From Cyprinodon diabolis (taxonomy: Eukaryota > Chordata > Actinopteri > Cyprinodontiformes > Cyprinodontidae): a stretch of DNA of 64,000 bases. Made by a program: the position numbers and the translations under genes. Below the pieces are notes generated by a model. That model was not told where the DNA came from and ran no database searches. It saw only the letters and a program-made list of their open reading frames with translations. The stretch lies in the NCBI GenBank assembly GCA_030533445.1, contig JARPUW010000256.1:310001-374000 (forward strand), given 5' to 3'. How positions within the stretch are numbered: the stretch's first letter is position 1; every line of letters begins with the position of its first letter. Below are positions 1-10,123 of this stretch, piece by piece.

Positions 1-567
1 TAAAGTAGATTGGAGCAGATGTTTTGGTTCCAAGCTTCAAATCATAGGTTTGAGGCCAAAACGCTCTTTTCACAGTGAGATAATGCCATTTTGGCCTCTG
101 GAGTTGTAACAGACAAACCATTAATGATACAGCCATGATCTTTTCTGGCAATCATCTAAAGCTGAAAACTAACAATTTGAGATAGATTGGAGCAGATGTT
201 TTTGGTTCCAAGCTTCAAATCATAGGTTTGAGGCCAAAACGCTCTTTTCACAGTGAGATAATGCCATTTTGGCCTCTGGAGTTGTAACACACAAACCATT
301 AATGATACAGCCATGATCTTTTCTGGCAATCATCTAGAGCTGAAAACTAACAATATAAAGTAGATTGGAGCAGATGTTTTGGTTCCAAGCTTCAAATCAT
401 AGGTTTGAGGCCAAAACGCTCTTTTCACAGTGAGATAATGCCATTTTGGCCTCTGGAGTTGTAACAGACAAACCATTAATGATACAGCCATGATCTTTTC
501 TGGCAATCATCTAAAGCTGAAAACTAACAATTTGAAATAGATTGGAGCAGATGTTTTTGGTTCCAAG
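1..567 (+). repeat. Leading segment with a 355-bp dimer offset (T4 monomers)
   Basis: Monomers starting at 5 and 360 both have the short T4 tract (gatgttttggttcc), ataggttt and ctaaagctg, and lead into a ttgaratag junction. The monomer between them has T5 and acacac instead of acagac. The 355-bp spacing is two monomers. Bases 1-4 are the tail of a monomer cut by the window edge. Confidence 0.85.
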
Positions 568-1068
568 CTTCAAATCAGAAGTTGAGGCCAAAACGCTCTT
601 TTCACAGTGAGATAATGCCATTTTGGCCTCTGGAGTTGTAACAGACAAACCATTAATGATACAGCCATGATCTTTTCTGGCAATGATCTAGAGCTGAAAA
701 CTAACAATATAAAGTAGATTGGAGCAGATGTTTTTGGGTCCACGCTTCAAATCAGAAGTTGAGGCCAAAACGCTCTTTTCACAGTGAGATAATGCCATTT
801 TGGCCTCTGGAGTTGTAACAGACAAACCATTAATGATACAGCCATGATCTTTTCTGGCAATCATCTAGAGCTGAAAACTAACAATATAAAGTAGATTTGA
901 GCAGATGTTTTTGGTTCCAAGCTTCAAATCAGAGGTTTGAGGCCAAAACGCTCGTTTCACAGTGAGATAATGCCATTTTGGCCTCTGGAGTTGTAACAGA
1001 CAAACCATTAATGATACAGCCATGATCTTTTCTGGCAATCATCTAGAGCTGAAAACTAACAATATAAA

Positions 1069-1245
1069 GTAGATTTGAGCAGATGTTTTTTGTTCCACGC
1101 TTCAAATCAGAAGTTGAGGCCAAAACGCTCTTTTCACAGTGAGATAATGCCATTTTGGCCTCTGGAGTTGTAACAGACAAACCATTAATGATACAGCCAT
1201 GATCTTTTCTGGCAATCATATAGAGCTGAAAACTAACAATATAAA
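1069..1245 (+). repeat. Chimeric monomer joining two monomer types
   Basis: Its left part (ttttttgttccacgc, agaagtt) matches the monomer around 2846-3022. Its right part (catatagagctg) matches the next monomer in copy 2, around 3172. The switch lies within about 1115-1215, where both parents are identical. This is the signature of an unequal exchange that removed one monomer here, or added one in the other copy. Confidence 0.8.
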
Positions 1246-1423
1246 GTAGATTTGAGCAGATGTTTTTGGTTCCAAGCTTCAAATCAGAGGTTTGAGGCCA
1301 AAACGCTCGTTTCACAGTGAGATAATGCCATTTTGGCCTCTGGAGTTGTAACAGACAAACCATTAATGATACAGCCATGATCTTTTCTGGCAATCATCTA
1401 GAGCTGAAAACTAACAATATAAA

Positions 1424-2135
1424 GTAGATTGGAGCAGATGTTTTGGTTCCAAGCTTCAAATCATAGGTTTGAGGCCAAAACGCTCTTTTCACAGTGAGAT
1501 AATGCCATTTTGGCCTCTGGAGTTGTAACAGACAAACCATTAATGATACAGCCATGATCTTTTCTGGCAATCATCTAAAGCTGAAAACTAACAATTTGAA
1601 ATAGATTGGAGCAGATGTTTTTTTGGTTCCAAGCTTCAAATCATAGGTTTGAGGCCAAAACGCTCTTTTCACAGTGAGATAATGCCATTTTGGCCTCTGG
1701 AGTTGTAACAGACAAACCATTAATGATACAGCCATGATCTTTTCTGGCAATCATCTAGAGCTGAAAACTAACAATATAATGTAGATTGGAGCAGATGTTT
1801 TTGGTTCCAAGCTTCAAATCAGAAGTTGAGGCCAAAACGCTCTTTTCACAGTGAGATAATGCCATTTTGGCCTCTGGAGTTGTAACAGACAAACCATTAA
1901 TGATACAGCCATGATCTTTTCTGGCAATCATCTAAAGCTGAAAACTAACAATTTGAAATAGATTGGAGCAGATGTTTTTGGTTCCAAGCTTCAAATCATA
2001 GGTTTGAGGCCAAAACGCTCTTTTCACAGTGAGATAATGCCATTTTGGCCTCTGGAGTTGTAACAGACAAACCATTAATGATACAGCCATGATCTTTTCT
2101 GGCAATCATCTAGAGCTGAAAACTAACAATATAAA
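1424..2135 (+). repeat. T4-T7-aatg four-monomer cassette, copy 1 (712 bp)
   Basis: Four monomers in fixed order: a T4 monomer ending ctaaag and ttgaaatag; a T7 monomer (gatgtttttttggttcc) ending aatataatg; an agaagtt monomer ending ctaaag and ttgaaatag; and an ataggttt monomer ending ataaag. The cassette occurs six times in the window with the same length and is the clearest marker for aligning large copies. Confidence 0.9.
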
Positions 2136-2344
2136 GTAGATTTGAGCAGATGTTTTTGGTTCCAAGCTTCAAATCAGAGGTTTGAGGCCAAAACGCTCGT
2201 TTCACAGTGAGATAATGCAATTTTGGCCTCTGGAGTTGTAACAGACAAACCATTAATGATACAGCCATGATCTTTTCTGGCAATCATCTAGAGCTGAAAA
2301 CTAACAATATAAAGTAGATTTGAGCAGATGTTTTTGGTTCCACG

Positions 2345-4600
2345 CTTCAAATCAGAAGTTGAGGCCAAAACGCTCTTTTCACAGTGAGATAATGCCATTT
2401 TGGCCTCTGGAGTTGTAACAGACAAACCATTAATGATACAGCCATGATCTTTTCTGGCAATGATCTAGAGCTGAAAACTAACAATATAAAGTAGATTGGA
2501 GCAGATGTTTTTGGGTCCACGCTTCAAATCAGAAGTTGAGGCCAAAACGCTCTTTTCACAGTGAGATAATGCCATTTTGGCCTCTGGAGTTGTAACAGAC
2601 AAACCATTAATGATACAGCCATGATCTTTTCTGGCAATCATCTAGAGCTGAAAACTAACAATATAAAGTAGATTTGAGCAGATGTTTTTGGTTCCAAGCT
2701 TCAAATCAGAGGTTTGAGGCCAAAACGCTCGTTTCACAGTGAGATAATGCCATTTTGGCCTCTGGAGTTGTAACAGACAAACCATTAATGATACAGCCAT
2801 GATCTTTTCTGGCAATCATCTAGAGCTGAAAACTAACAATATAAAGTAGATTTGAGCAGATGTTTTTTGTTCCACGCTTCAAATCAGAAGTTGAGGCCAA
2901 AACGCTCTTTTCACAGTGAGATAATGCCATTTTGGCCTCTGGAGTTGTAACAGACAAACCATTAATGATACAGCCATGATCTTTTCTGGCAATCATCTAG
3001 AGCTGAAAACTAACAATATAAAGTAGATTGGAGCAGATGTTTTTGGTTCCAAGCTTCAAATCATAGGTTTGAGGCCAAAACGCTCTTTTCACAGTGAGAT
3101 AATGCCATTTTGGCCTCTGGAGTTGTAACAGACAAACCATTAATGATACAGCCATGATCTTTTCTGGCAATCATATAGAGCTGAAAACTAACAATATAAA
3201 GTAGATTTGAGCAGATGTTTTTGGTTCCAAGCTTCAAATCAGAGGTTTGAGGCCAAAACGCTCGTTTCACAGTGAGATAATGCCATTTTGGCCTCTGGAG
3301 TTGTAACAGACAAACCATTAATGATACAGCCATGATCTTTTCTGGCAATCATCTAGAGCTGAAAACTAACAATATAAAGTAGATTGGAGCAGATGTTTTG
3401 GTTCCAAGCTTCAAATCATAGGTTTGAGGCCAAAACGCTCTTTTCACAGTGAGATAATGCCATTTTGGCCTCTGGAGTTGTAACAGACAAACCATTAATG
3501 ATACAGCCATGATCTTTTCTGGCAATCATCTAAAGCTGAAAACTAACAATTTGAAATAGATTGGAGCAGATGTTTTTTTGGTTCCAAGCTTCAAATCATA
3601 GGTTTGAGGCCAAAACGCTCTTTTCACAGTGAGATAATGCCATTTTGGCCTCTGGAGTTGTAACAGACAAACCATTAATGATACAGCCATGATCTTTTCT
3701 GGCAATCATCTAGAGCTGAAAACTAACAATATAATGTAGATTGGAGCAGATGTTTTTGGTTCCAAGCTTCAAATCAGAAGTTGAGGCCAAAACGCTCTTT
3801 TCACAGTGAGATAATGCCATTTTGGCCTCTGGAGTTGTAACAGACAAACCATTAATGATACAGCCATGATCTTTTCTGGCAATCATCTAAAGCTGAAAAC
3901 TAACAATTTGAAATAGATTGGAGCAGATGTTTTTGGTTCCAAGCTTCAAATCATAGGTTTGAGGCCAAAACGCTCTTTTCACAGTGAGATAATGCCATTT
4001 TGGCCTCTGGAGTTGTAACAGACAAACCATTAATGATACAGCCATGATCTTTTCTGGCAATCATCTAGAGCTGAAAACTAACAATATAAAGTAGATTTGA
4101 GCAGATGTTTTTGGTTCCAAGCTTCAAATCAGAGGTTTGAGGCCAAAACGCTCGTTTCACAGTGAGATAATGCAATTTTGGCCTCTGGAGTTGTAACAGA
4201 CAAACCATTAATGATACAGCCATGATCTTTTCTGGCAATCATCTAGAGCTGAAAACTAACAATATAAAGTAGATTTGAGCAGATGTTTTTGGTTCCACGC
4301 TTCAAATCAGAAGTTGAGGCCAAAACGCTCTTTTCACAGTGAGATAATGCCATTTTGGCCTCTGGAGTTGTAACAGACAAACCATTAATGATACAGCCAT
4401 GATCTTTTCTGGCAATCATCTAGAGCTGAAAACTAACAATATAAAGTAGATTGGAGCAGATGTTTTTGGGTCCACGCTTCAAATCAGAAGTTGAGGCCAA
4501 AACGCTCTTTTCACAGTGAGATAATGCCATTTTGGCCTCTGGAGTTGTAACAGACAAACCATTAATGATACAGCCATGATCTTTTCTGGCAATCATCTAA
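2345..4600 (+). repeat. 10/11-mer higher-order block, copy 2
   Basis: Partner of the block starting at 568. It contains an additional full monomer between the ttttttgttccacgc monomer and the marker catatag at about 3172. In copy 1 these two halves are fused into a single chimeric monomer. Similarity ends near 4600, where copy 2 has ctaaag followed by ttgaaatag while copy 1 has ctagag followed by ataaagtag. Confidence 0.85.
3379..4090 (+). repeat. T4-T7-aatg four-monomer cassette, copy 2
   Basis: Same order and length (712 bp) as the cassette at 1424, 1955 bp downstream. The T4 tract is at 3396, the T7 tract at 3573 and aatataatg near 3728. Confidence 0.9.
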
Positions 4601-6043
4601 AGCTGAAAACTAACAATTTGAAATAGATTGGAGCAGATGTTTTTGGTTCCAAGCTTCAAATCATAGGTTTGAGGCCAAAACGCTCTTTTCACAGTGAGAT
4701 AATGCCATTTTGGCCTCTGGAGTTGTAACAGACAAACCATTAATGATACAGCCATGATCTTTTCTGGCAATCATCTAGAGCTGAAAACTAACAATATAAA
4801 GTAGATTTGAGCAGATGTTTTTTGTTCCAAGCTTCAAATCATAGGTTTGAGGCCAAAACGTTCGTTTCACAGTGAGATAATGCCATTTTGGCCTCTGGAG
4901 TTGTAACAGACAAACCATTAATGATACAGCCATGATCTTTTCTGGCAATCATCTAGAGCTGAAAACTAACAATATAAAGTAGATTGGAGCAGATGTTTTT
5001 GGTTCCAAGCTTCAAATCATAGGTTTGATGCCAAAACGCTCTTTTCACAGTGAGATAATGCCATTTTGGCCTCTGGAGTTGTAACAGACAAACCATTAAT
5101 GATACAGCCATGATCTTTTCTGGCAATCATCTAGAGCTGAAACCTAACAATATAAAGTAGATTTGAGCAGATGTTTTTGGTTCCAAGCTTCAAATCAGAA
5201 GTTGAGGCCAAAACGCTCTTTTCACAGTGAGATAATGCCATTTTGGCCTCTGGAGTTGTAACAGACAAACCATTAATGATACAGCCATGATCTTTTCTGG
5301 CAATCATCTAGAGCTGAAAACTAACAATATAAAGTAGATTTGAGCAGATGTTTTTTGTTCCAAGTTTCAAATCATAGGTTTGAGGCCAAAACGTTCGTTT
5401 CACAGTGAGATAATGCCATTTTGGCCTCTGGAGTTGTAACAGACAAACCATTAATGATACAGCCATGATCTTTTCTGGCAATCATCTAGAGCTGAAAACT
5501 AACAATATAATGTAGATTGGAGCAGATGTTTTTGGTTCCAGGCTTCAAATCAGAAGTTGAGGCCAAAACGCTCTTTTCACAGTGAGATAATGCCATTTTG
5601 GCCTCTGGAGTTGTAACAGACAAACCATTAATGATACAGCCATGATCTTTTCTGGCAATCATCTACAGCTGAAAACTAACAATTTAAAGTAGATTTGAGC
5701 AGATGTTTTTGGTTCCAAGCTTCAAATCAGAAGTTGAGGCCAAAACGCTCTTTTCACAGTGAGATAATGCCATTTTGGCCTCTGGAGTTGTAACACACAA
5801 ACCATTAATGATACAGCCATGATCTTTTCTGGCAATCATCTAGAGCTGAAAACTAACAATATAAAGTAGATTTGAGCAGATGTTTTTGGTTCCAAGCTTC
5901 AAATCATAGGTTTGAGGCCAAAACGCTCTTTTCACAGTGAGATAATGCCATTTTGGCCTCTGGAGTTGTAACAGACAAACCATTAATGATACAGCCATGA
6001 TCTTTTCTGGCAATCATCTAGAGCTGAAAACTAACAATATAAA

Positions 6044-6221
6044 GTAGATTTGAGCAGATGTTTTTGGTTCCAAGCTTCAAATCAGAGGTTTGAGGCCAAA
6101 ACGCTCGTTTCACAGTGAGATAATGCCATTTTGGCCTCTGGAGTTGTAACAGACAAACCATTAATGATACAGCCATGATCTTTTCTGGCAATCATCTAGA
6201 GCTGAAAACTAACAATATAAA
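6044..6221 (+). repeat. Reference monomer, type A (178 bp)
   Basis: A representative of one of the commonest types. It starts gtagatttgagcag, has a T5 tract, a HindIII site at 6072-6077 (aagctt), the agaggttt variant that adds one base relative to type B, and ctcgtttcac after the conserved aaaacg. It carries a 10-bp inverted repeat at 6092-6101 and 6129-6138. The conserved half follows, ending with catctagagctgaaaac and the TATAAAG-containing junction. The start is an arbitrary phase chosen at the variable junction. Confidence 0.95.
6092..6138. repeat. Monomer-internal inverted repeat (10-bp arms, 27-nt loop), representative copy
   Basis: The left arm GAGGCCAAAA (6092-6101) is the exact reverse complement of the right arm TTTTGGCCTC (6129-6138). 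The loop is 27 nt. The dyad recurs in essentially every monomer, so the window holds roughly 360 copies. The right arm was intact in every copy I read. The left arm is changed only in rare types (gaagcc at about 35912, 39994, 43011, 50459, 62351 and 63948; gatgcc at about 5028 and 34137). A second small dyad, GCCA-TTT-TGGC, overlaps the right arm and is lost where gccatttt is gcaatttt. Cruciform formation is possible but inferred. Confidence 0.9.
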
Positions 6222-6398
6222 GTAGATTTGAGCAGATGTTTTTGGTTCCACGCTTCAAATCAGAAGTTGAGGCCAAAACGCTCTTTTCACAGTGAGATAA
6301 TGCCATTTTGGCCTCTGGAGTTGTAACAGACAAACCATTAATGATACAGCCATGATCTTTTCTGGCAATCATCTAGAGCTGAAAACTAACAATATAAA
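6222..6398 (+). repeat. Reference monomer, type B (177 bp)
   Basis: It differs from type A by ccacgctt in place of ccaagctt, which destroys the HindIII site and creates a CpG. It also has agaagtt in place of agaggttt (one base shorter) and ctcttttcac in place of ctcgtttcac. Type B follows type A directly at many places, so these differences behave as linked haplotype markers, not scattered errors. Confidence 0.95.
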
Positions 6399-6575
6399 GT
6401 AGATTGGAGCAGATGTTTTTGGGTCCACGCTTCAAATCAGAAGTTGAGGCCAAAACGCTCTTTTCACAGTGAGATAATGCCATTTTGGCCTCTGGAGTTG
6501 TAACAGACAAACCATTAATGATACAGCCATGATCTTTTCTGGCAATCATCTAGAGCTGAAAACTAACAATATAAA
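6399..6575 (+). repeat. Reference monomer, type C (177 bp)
   Basis: It begins gtagattggagcag (GG instead of TG after att) and has ttgggtccacgc, a G-for-T change in the otherwise usual ggttcc. It otherwise resembles type B. It often follows type B. An A-B-C triplet here spans 6044-6575 (532 bp), and an A-B-C-like triplet follows at 6576-7107, where the third member has ggttcc instead of gggtcc. Confidence 0.93.
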
Positions 6576-6775
6576 GTAGATTTGAGCAGATGTTTTTGGT
6601 TCCAAGCTTCAAATCAGAGGTTTGAGGCCAAAACGCTCGTTTCACAGTGAGATAATGCCATTTTGGCCTCTGGAGTTGTAACAGACAAACCATTAATGAT
6701 ACAGCCATGATCTTTTCTGGCAATCATCTAGAGCTGAAAACTAACAATATAAAGTAGATTTGAGCAGATGTTTTT

Positions 6776-9700
6776 GGTTCCACGCTTCAAATCAGAAGTT
6801 GAGGCCAAAACGCTCTTTTCACAGTGAGATAATGCCATTTTGGCCTCTGGAGTTGTAACAGACAAACCATTAATGATACAGCCATGATCTTTTCTGGCAA
6901 TCATCTAGAGCTGAAAACTAACAATATAAAGTAGATTGGAGCAGATGTTTTTGGTTCCACGCTTCAAATCAGAAGTTGAGGCCAAAACGCTCTTTTCACA
7001 GTGAGATAATGCCATTTTGGCCTCTGGAGTTGTAACAGACAAACCATTAATGATACAGCCATGATCTTTTCTGGCAATCATCTAGAGCTGAAAACTAACA
7101 ATATAAAGTAGATTTGAGCAGATGTTTTTGGTTCCAAGCTTCAAATCAGAGGTTTGAGGCCAAAACGCTCGTTTCACAGTGAGATAATGCCATTTTGGCC
7201 TCTGGAGTTGTAACAGACAAACCATTAATGATACAGCCATGATCTTTTCTGGCAATCATCTAGAGCTGAAAACTAACAATATAAAGTAGATTTGAGCAGA
7301 TGTTTTTGGTTCCACGCTTCAAATCAGAAGTTGAGGCCAAAACGCTCTTTTCACAGTGAGATAATGCCATTTTGGCCTCTGGAGTTGTAACAGACAAACC
7401 ATTAATGATACAGCCATGATCTTTTCTGGCAATCATCTAGAGCTGAAAACTAACAATATAAAGTAGATTTGAGCAGATGTTTTTGGTTCCAAGCTTCAAA
7501 TCATAGGTTTGAGGCCAAAACGCTCTTTTCACACTGAGATAATGCCATTTTGGCCTCTGGAGTTGTAACAGACAAACCATTAATGATACAGCCATGATCT
7601 TTTCTGGCAATCATCTAGAGCTGAAAACTAACAATATAAAGTAGATTTGAGCAGATGTTTTTGGTTCCAAGCTTCAAATCAGAAGTTGAGGCCAAAACGC
7701 TCTTTTCACAGTGAGATAATGCCATTTTGGCCTCTGGAGTTGTAACAGACAAACCATTAATGATACAGCCATGATCTTTTCTGGCAATCATCTAGAGCTG
7801 AAAACTAACAATATAAAGTAGATTTGAGCAGATGTTTTTGGTTCCACGCTTCAAATCAGAAGTTGAGGCCAAAACGCTCTTTTCACAGTGAGATAATGCC
7901 ATTTTGGCCTCTGGAGTTGTAACAGACAAACTATTAATGATACAGCCATGATCTTTTCTGGCAATCATCTAGAGCTGAAAACTAACAATATAAAGTAGAT
8001 TTGAGCAGATGTTTTTGGTTCCACGCTTCAAATCAGAAGTTGAGGCCAAAACGCTCTTTTCACAGTGAGATAATGCCATTTTGGCCTCTGGAGTTGTAAC
8101 AGACAAACCATTAATGATACAGCCATGATCTTTTCTGGCAATCATCTAGAGCTGAAAACTAACAATATAAAGTAGATTTGAGCAGATGTTTTTGGTTCCA
8201 AGCCTCAAATCATAGGTTTGAGGCCAAAACGCTCTTTTCACACTGAGATAATGCCATTTTGGCCTCTGGAGTTGTAACAGACAAACCATTAATGATACAG
8301 CCATGATCTTTTCTGGCAATCATCTAGAGCTGAAAACTAACAATATAAAGTAGATTTGAGCAGATGTTTTTGGTTCCAAGCTTCAAATCAGAAGTTGAGG
8401 CCAAAACGCTCTTTTCACAGTGAGATAATGCCATTTTGGCCTCTGGAGTTGTAACAGACAAACCATTAATGATACAGCCATGATCTTTTCTGGCAATCAT
8501 CTAAAGCTGAAAACTAACAATATAAAGTAGATTTGAGCAGATGTTTTTGGTTCCACGCTTCAAATCAGAAGTTGAGGCCAAAACGCTCTTTTCACAGTGA
8601 GATAATGCCATTTTGGCCTCTGGAGTTGTAACAGACAAACCATTAATGATACAGCCATGATCTTTTCTGGCAATCATCTAGAGCTGAAAACTAACAATAT
8701 AAAGTAGATTTGAGCAGATGTTTTTGGTTCCAAGCTTCAAATCAGAAGTTGAGGCCAAAACGCTCTTTTCACAGTGAGATAATGCAATTTTGGCCTCTGG
8801 AGTTGTAACAGACAAACCATTAATGATACAGCCATGATCTTTTCTGGCAATCATCTAAAGCTGAAAACTAACAATTTGAAATAGATTGGAGCAGATGTTT
8901 TTGGTTCCAAGCTTCAAATCATAGGTTTGAGGCCAAAACGCCCTTTTCACAGTGAGATAATTCCATTTTGGCCTCTGGAGTTGTAACACACAAACCATTA
9001 ATGATACAGCCATGATCTTTTCTGGCAATCATCTAGAGCTGAAAACTAACAATATAAAGTAGATTTGAGCAGATGTTTTTGGTTCCAAGCTTCAAATCAT
9101 AGGTTTGAGGCCAAAACGCTCTTTTCACAGTGAGATAATGCCATTTTGGCCTCTGGAGTTGTAACAGACAAACCATTAATGATACAGCCATGATCTTTTC
9201 TGGCAATCATCTAGAGCTGAAAACTAACAATATAAAGTAGATTTGAGCAGATGTTTTTGGTTCCAAGCTTCAAATCAGAGGTTTGAGGCCAAAACGCTCG
9301 TTTCACAGTGAGATAATGCCATTTTGGCCTCTGGAGTTGTAACAGACAAACCATTAATGATACAGCCATGATCTTTTCTGGCAATCATCTAGAGCTGAAA
9401 ACTAACAATATAAAGTAGATTTGAGCAGATGTTTTTGGTTCCACGCTTAAAATCAGAAGTTGAGGCCAAAACGCTCTTTTCACAGTGATATAATGCCATT
9501 TTGGCCTCTGGAGTTGTAACAGACAAACCATTAATGATACAGCCATGATCTTTTCTGGCAATCATCTAGAGCTGAAAACTAACAATATAAAGTAGATTGG
9601 AGCAGATGTTTTTGGTTCCACGCTTCAAATCAGAAGTTGAGGCCAAAACGCTCTTTTCACAGTGAGATAATGCCATTTTGGCCTCTGGAGTTGTAACAGA

Positions 9701-10054
9701 CAAACCATTAATGATACAGCCATGATCTTTTCTGGCAATCATCTAGAGCTGAAAACTAACAATATAAAGTAGATTTGAGCAGATGTTTTTGGTTCCAAGC
9801 TTCAAATCAGAGGTTTGAGGCCAAAACGCTCGTTTCACAGTGAGATAATGCCATTTTGGCCTCTGGAGTTGTAACAGACAAACCATTAATGATACAGCCA
9901 TGATCTTTTCTGGCAATCATCTAGAGCTGAAAACTAACAATATAAAGTAGATTTGAGCAGATGTTTTTGGTTCCACACTTCAAATCAGAAGTTGAGGCCA
10001 AAACGCCCTTTTCTCAGTGAGATAATTCCATTTTGGCCTCTGGAGTTGTAACAC
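6776..10054 (+). repeat. Mixed A/B/C monomer region with a four-monomer repeat
   Basis: No gene is visible. The region is built of A, B and C-like monomers. A monomer with ataggttt and cacactgag occurs at about 7532 and again at 8241, 709 bp (four monomers) apart, with similar neighbours. Private changes include aaactattaatg near 7930, ccaagcctc near 8202, a gataattcc monomer near 8957 and gatataatg near 9487. I could not match the whole region to another long block in the window. Confidence 0.75.
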
Positions 10055-10123
10055 ACAAACCATTAATGATACAGCCATGATCTTTTCTGGCAATCATCTA
10101 GAGCTGAAAACTAACAATATAAA
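9947..10123 (+). repeat. Chimeric monomer (type B left half, cgccctt/gataattcc right half)
   Basis: The left half resembles type B with ccacactt and agaagtt. The right half has cgccctt, gataattcc and acacac, the combination otherwise seen in the monomer around 8890-9050, which has a different left half (ccaagctt, ataggttt). The change of type falls between agaagtt and cgccctt, in the left inverted-repeat arm. It also has the private change ttctcag for ttcacag. Confidence 0.75.

Larger units (their letters stand above)
568..2645 (+). repeat. 10/11-mer higher-order block, copy 1
   Basis: It matches 2345-4600 at an offset of 1777 bp (10 monomers) for 568 to about 1215, and of 1955 bp (11 monomers) for about 1115-2645. 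Shared markers include ttttttgttccacgc at about 1084 and 2861, the T4 tract at 1441 and 3396, the T7 tract at 1618 and 3573, aatataatg at 1773 and 3728, and gataatgcaa at 2211 and 4166. The offset change reflects one monomer more in copy 2. A substitution differs at about 2461 (gatc) versus 4416 (catc). Confidence 0.85.
4790..6775 (+). repeat. Block duplicated ~29 kb away (partner 33900-35707)
   Basis: It shares an ordered set of rare markers with 33900-35707 at an offset of 29110 bp, later 28932 bp: ttttttgttcc with acgttcg (4860 and 33970), gatgcc (about 5028 and 34137), gaaacctaac (5139 and 34249), and ctacagctg with aacaatttaaag (5666 and 34598). The offset change is one monomer: this copy has an additional acgttcg monomer at about 5354-5400 (with ccaagtttc). 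It also has the private variant ccaggcttc near 5539. Confidence 0.8.

Noticed and set aside
1043..1393. Open reading frame of 116 codons on the minus strand
   Set aside because: It is repeat read-through. The usual ctctagatg on the minus strand carries an in-frame TAG before ATG; the catatag variant turns it into TAT, so the frame runs across two monomers. There is no codon signal or other gene feature.
3061..3348. Minus-strand ORF of 95 codons
   Set aside because: Same artefact as at 1043, caused by the catatag variant near 3173 in a duplicate of that block.
4850..4880. Possible CENP-B box around acgttcgtttcacagtgag (also near 5393, 33970, 48704, 52956, 60233)
   Set aside because: The TTCG and central A positions fit, but the essential CGGG is replaced by GTGA, and the other strand gives no better match.
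6129..6160. tRNA, rRNA or small RNA gene inside the monomer because of the hairpin-forming dyad
   Set aside because: There are no A/B box promoter elements, cloverleaf or rRNA-like segments. The hairpin alone does not support an RNA gene.
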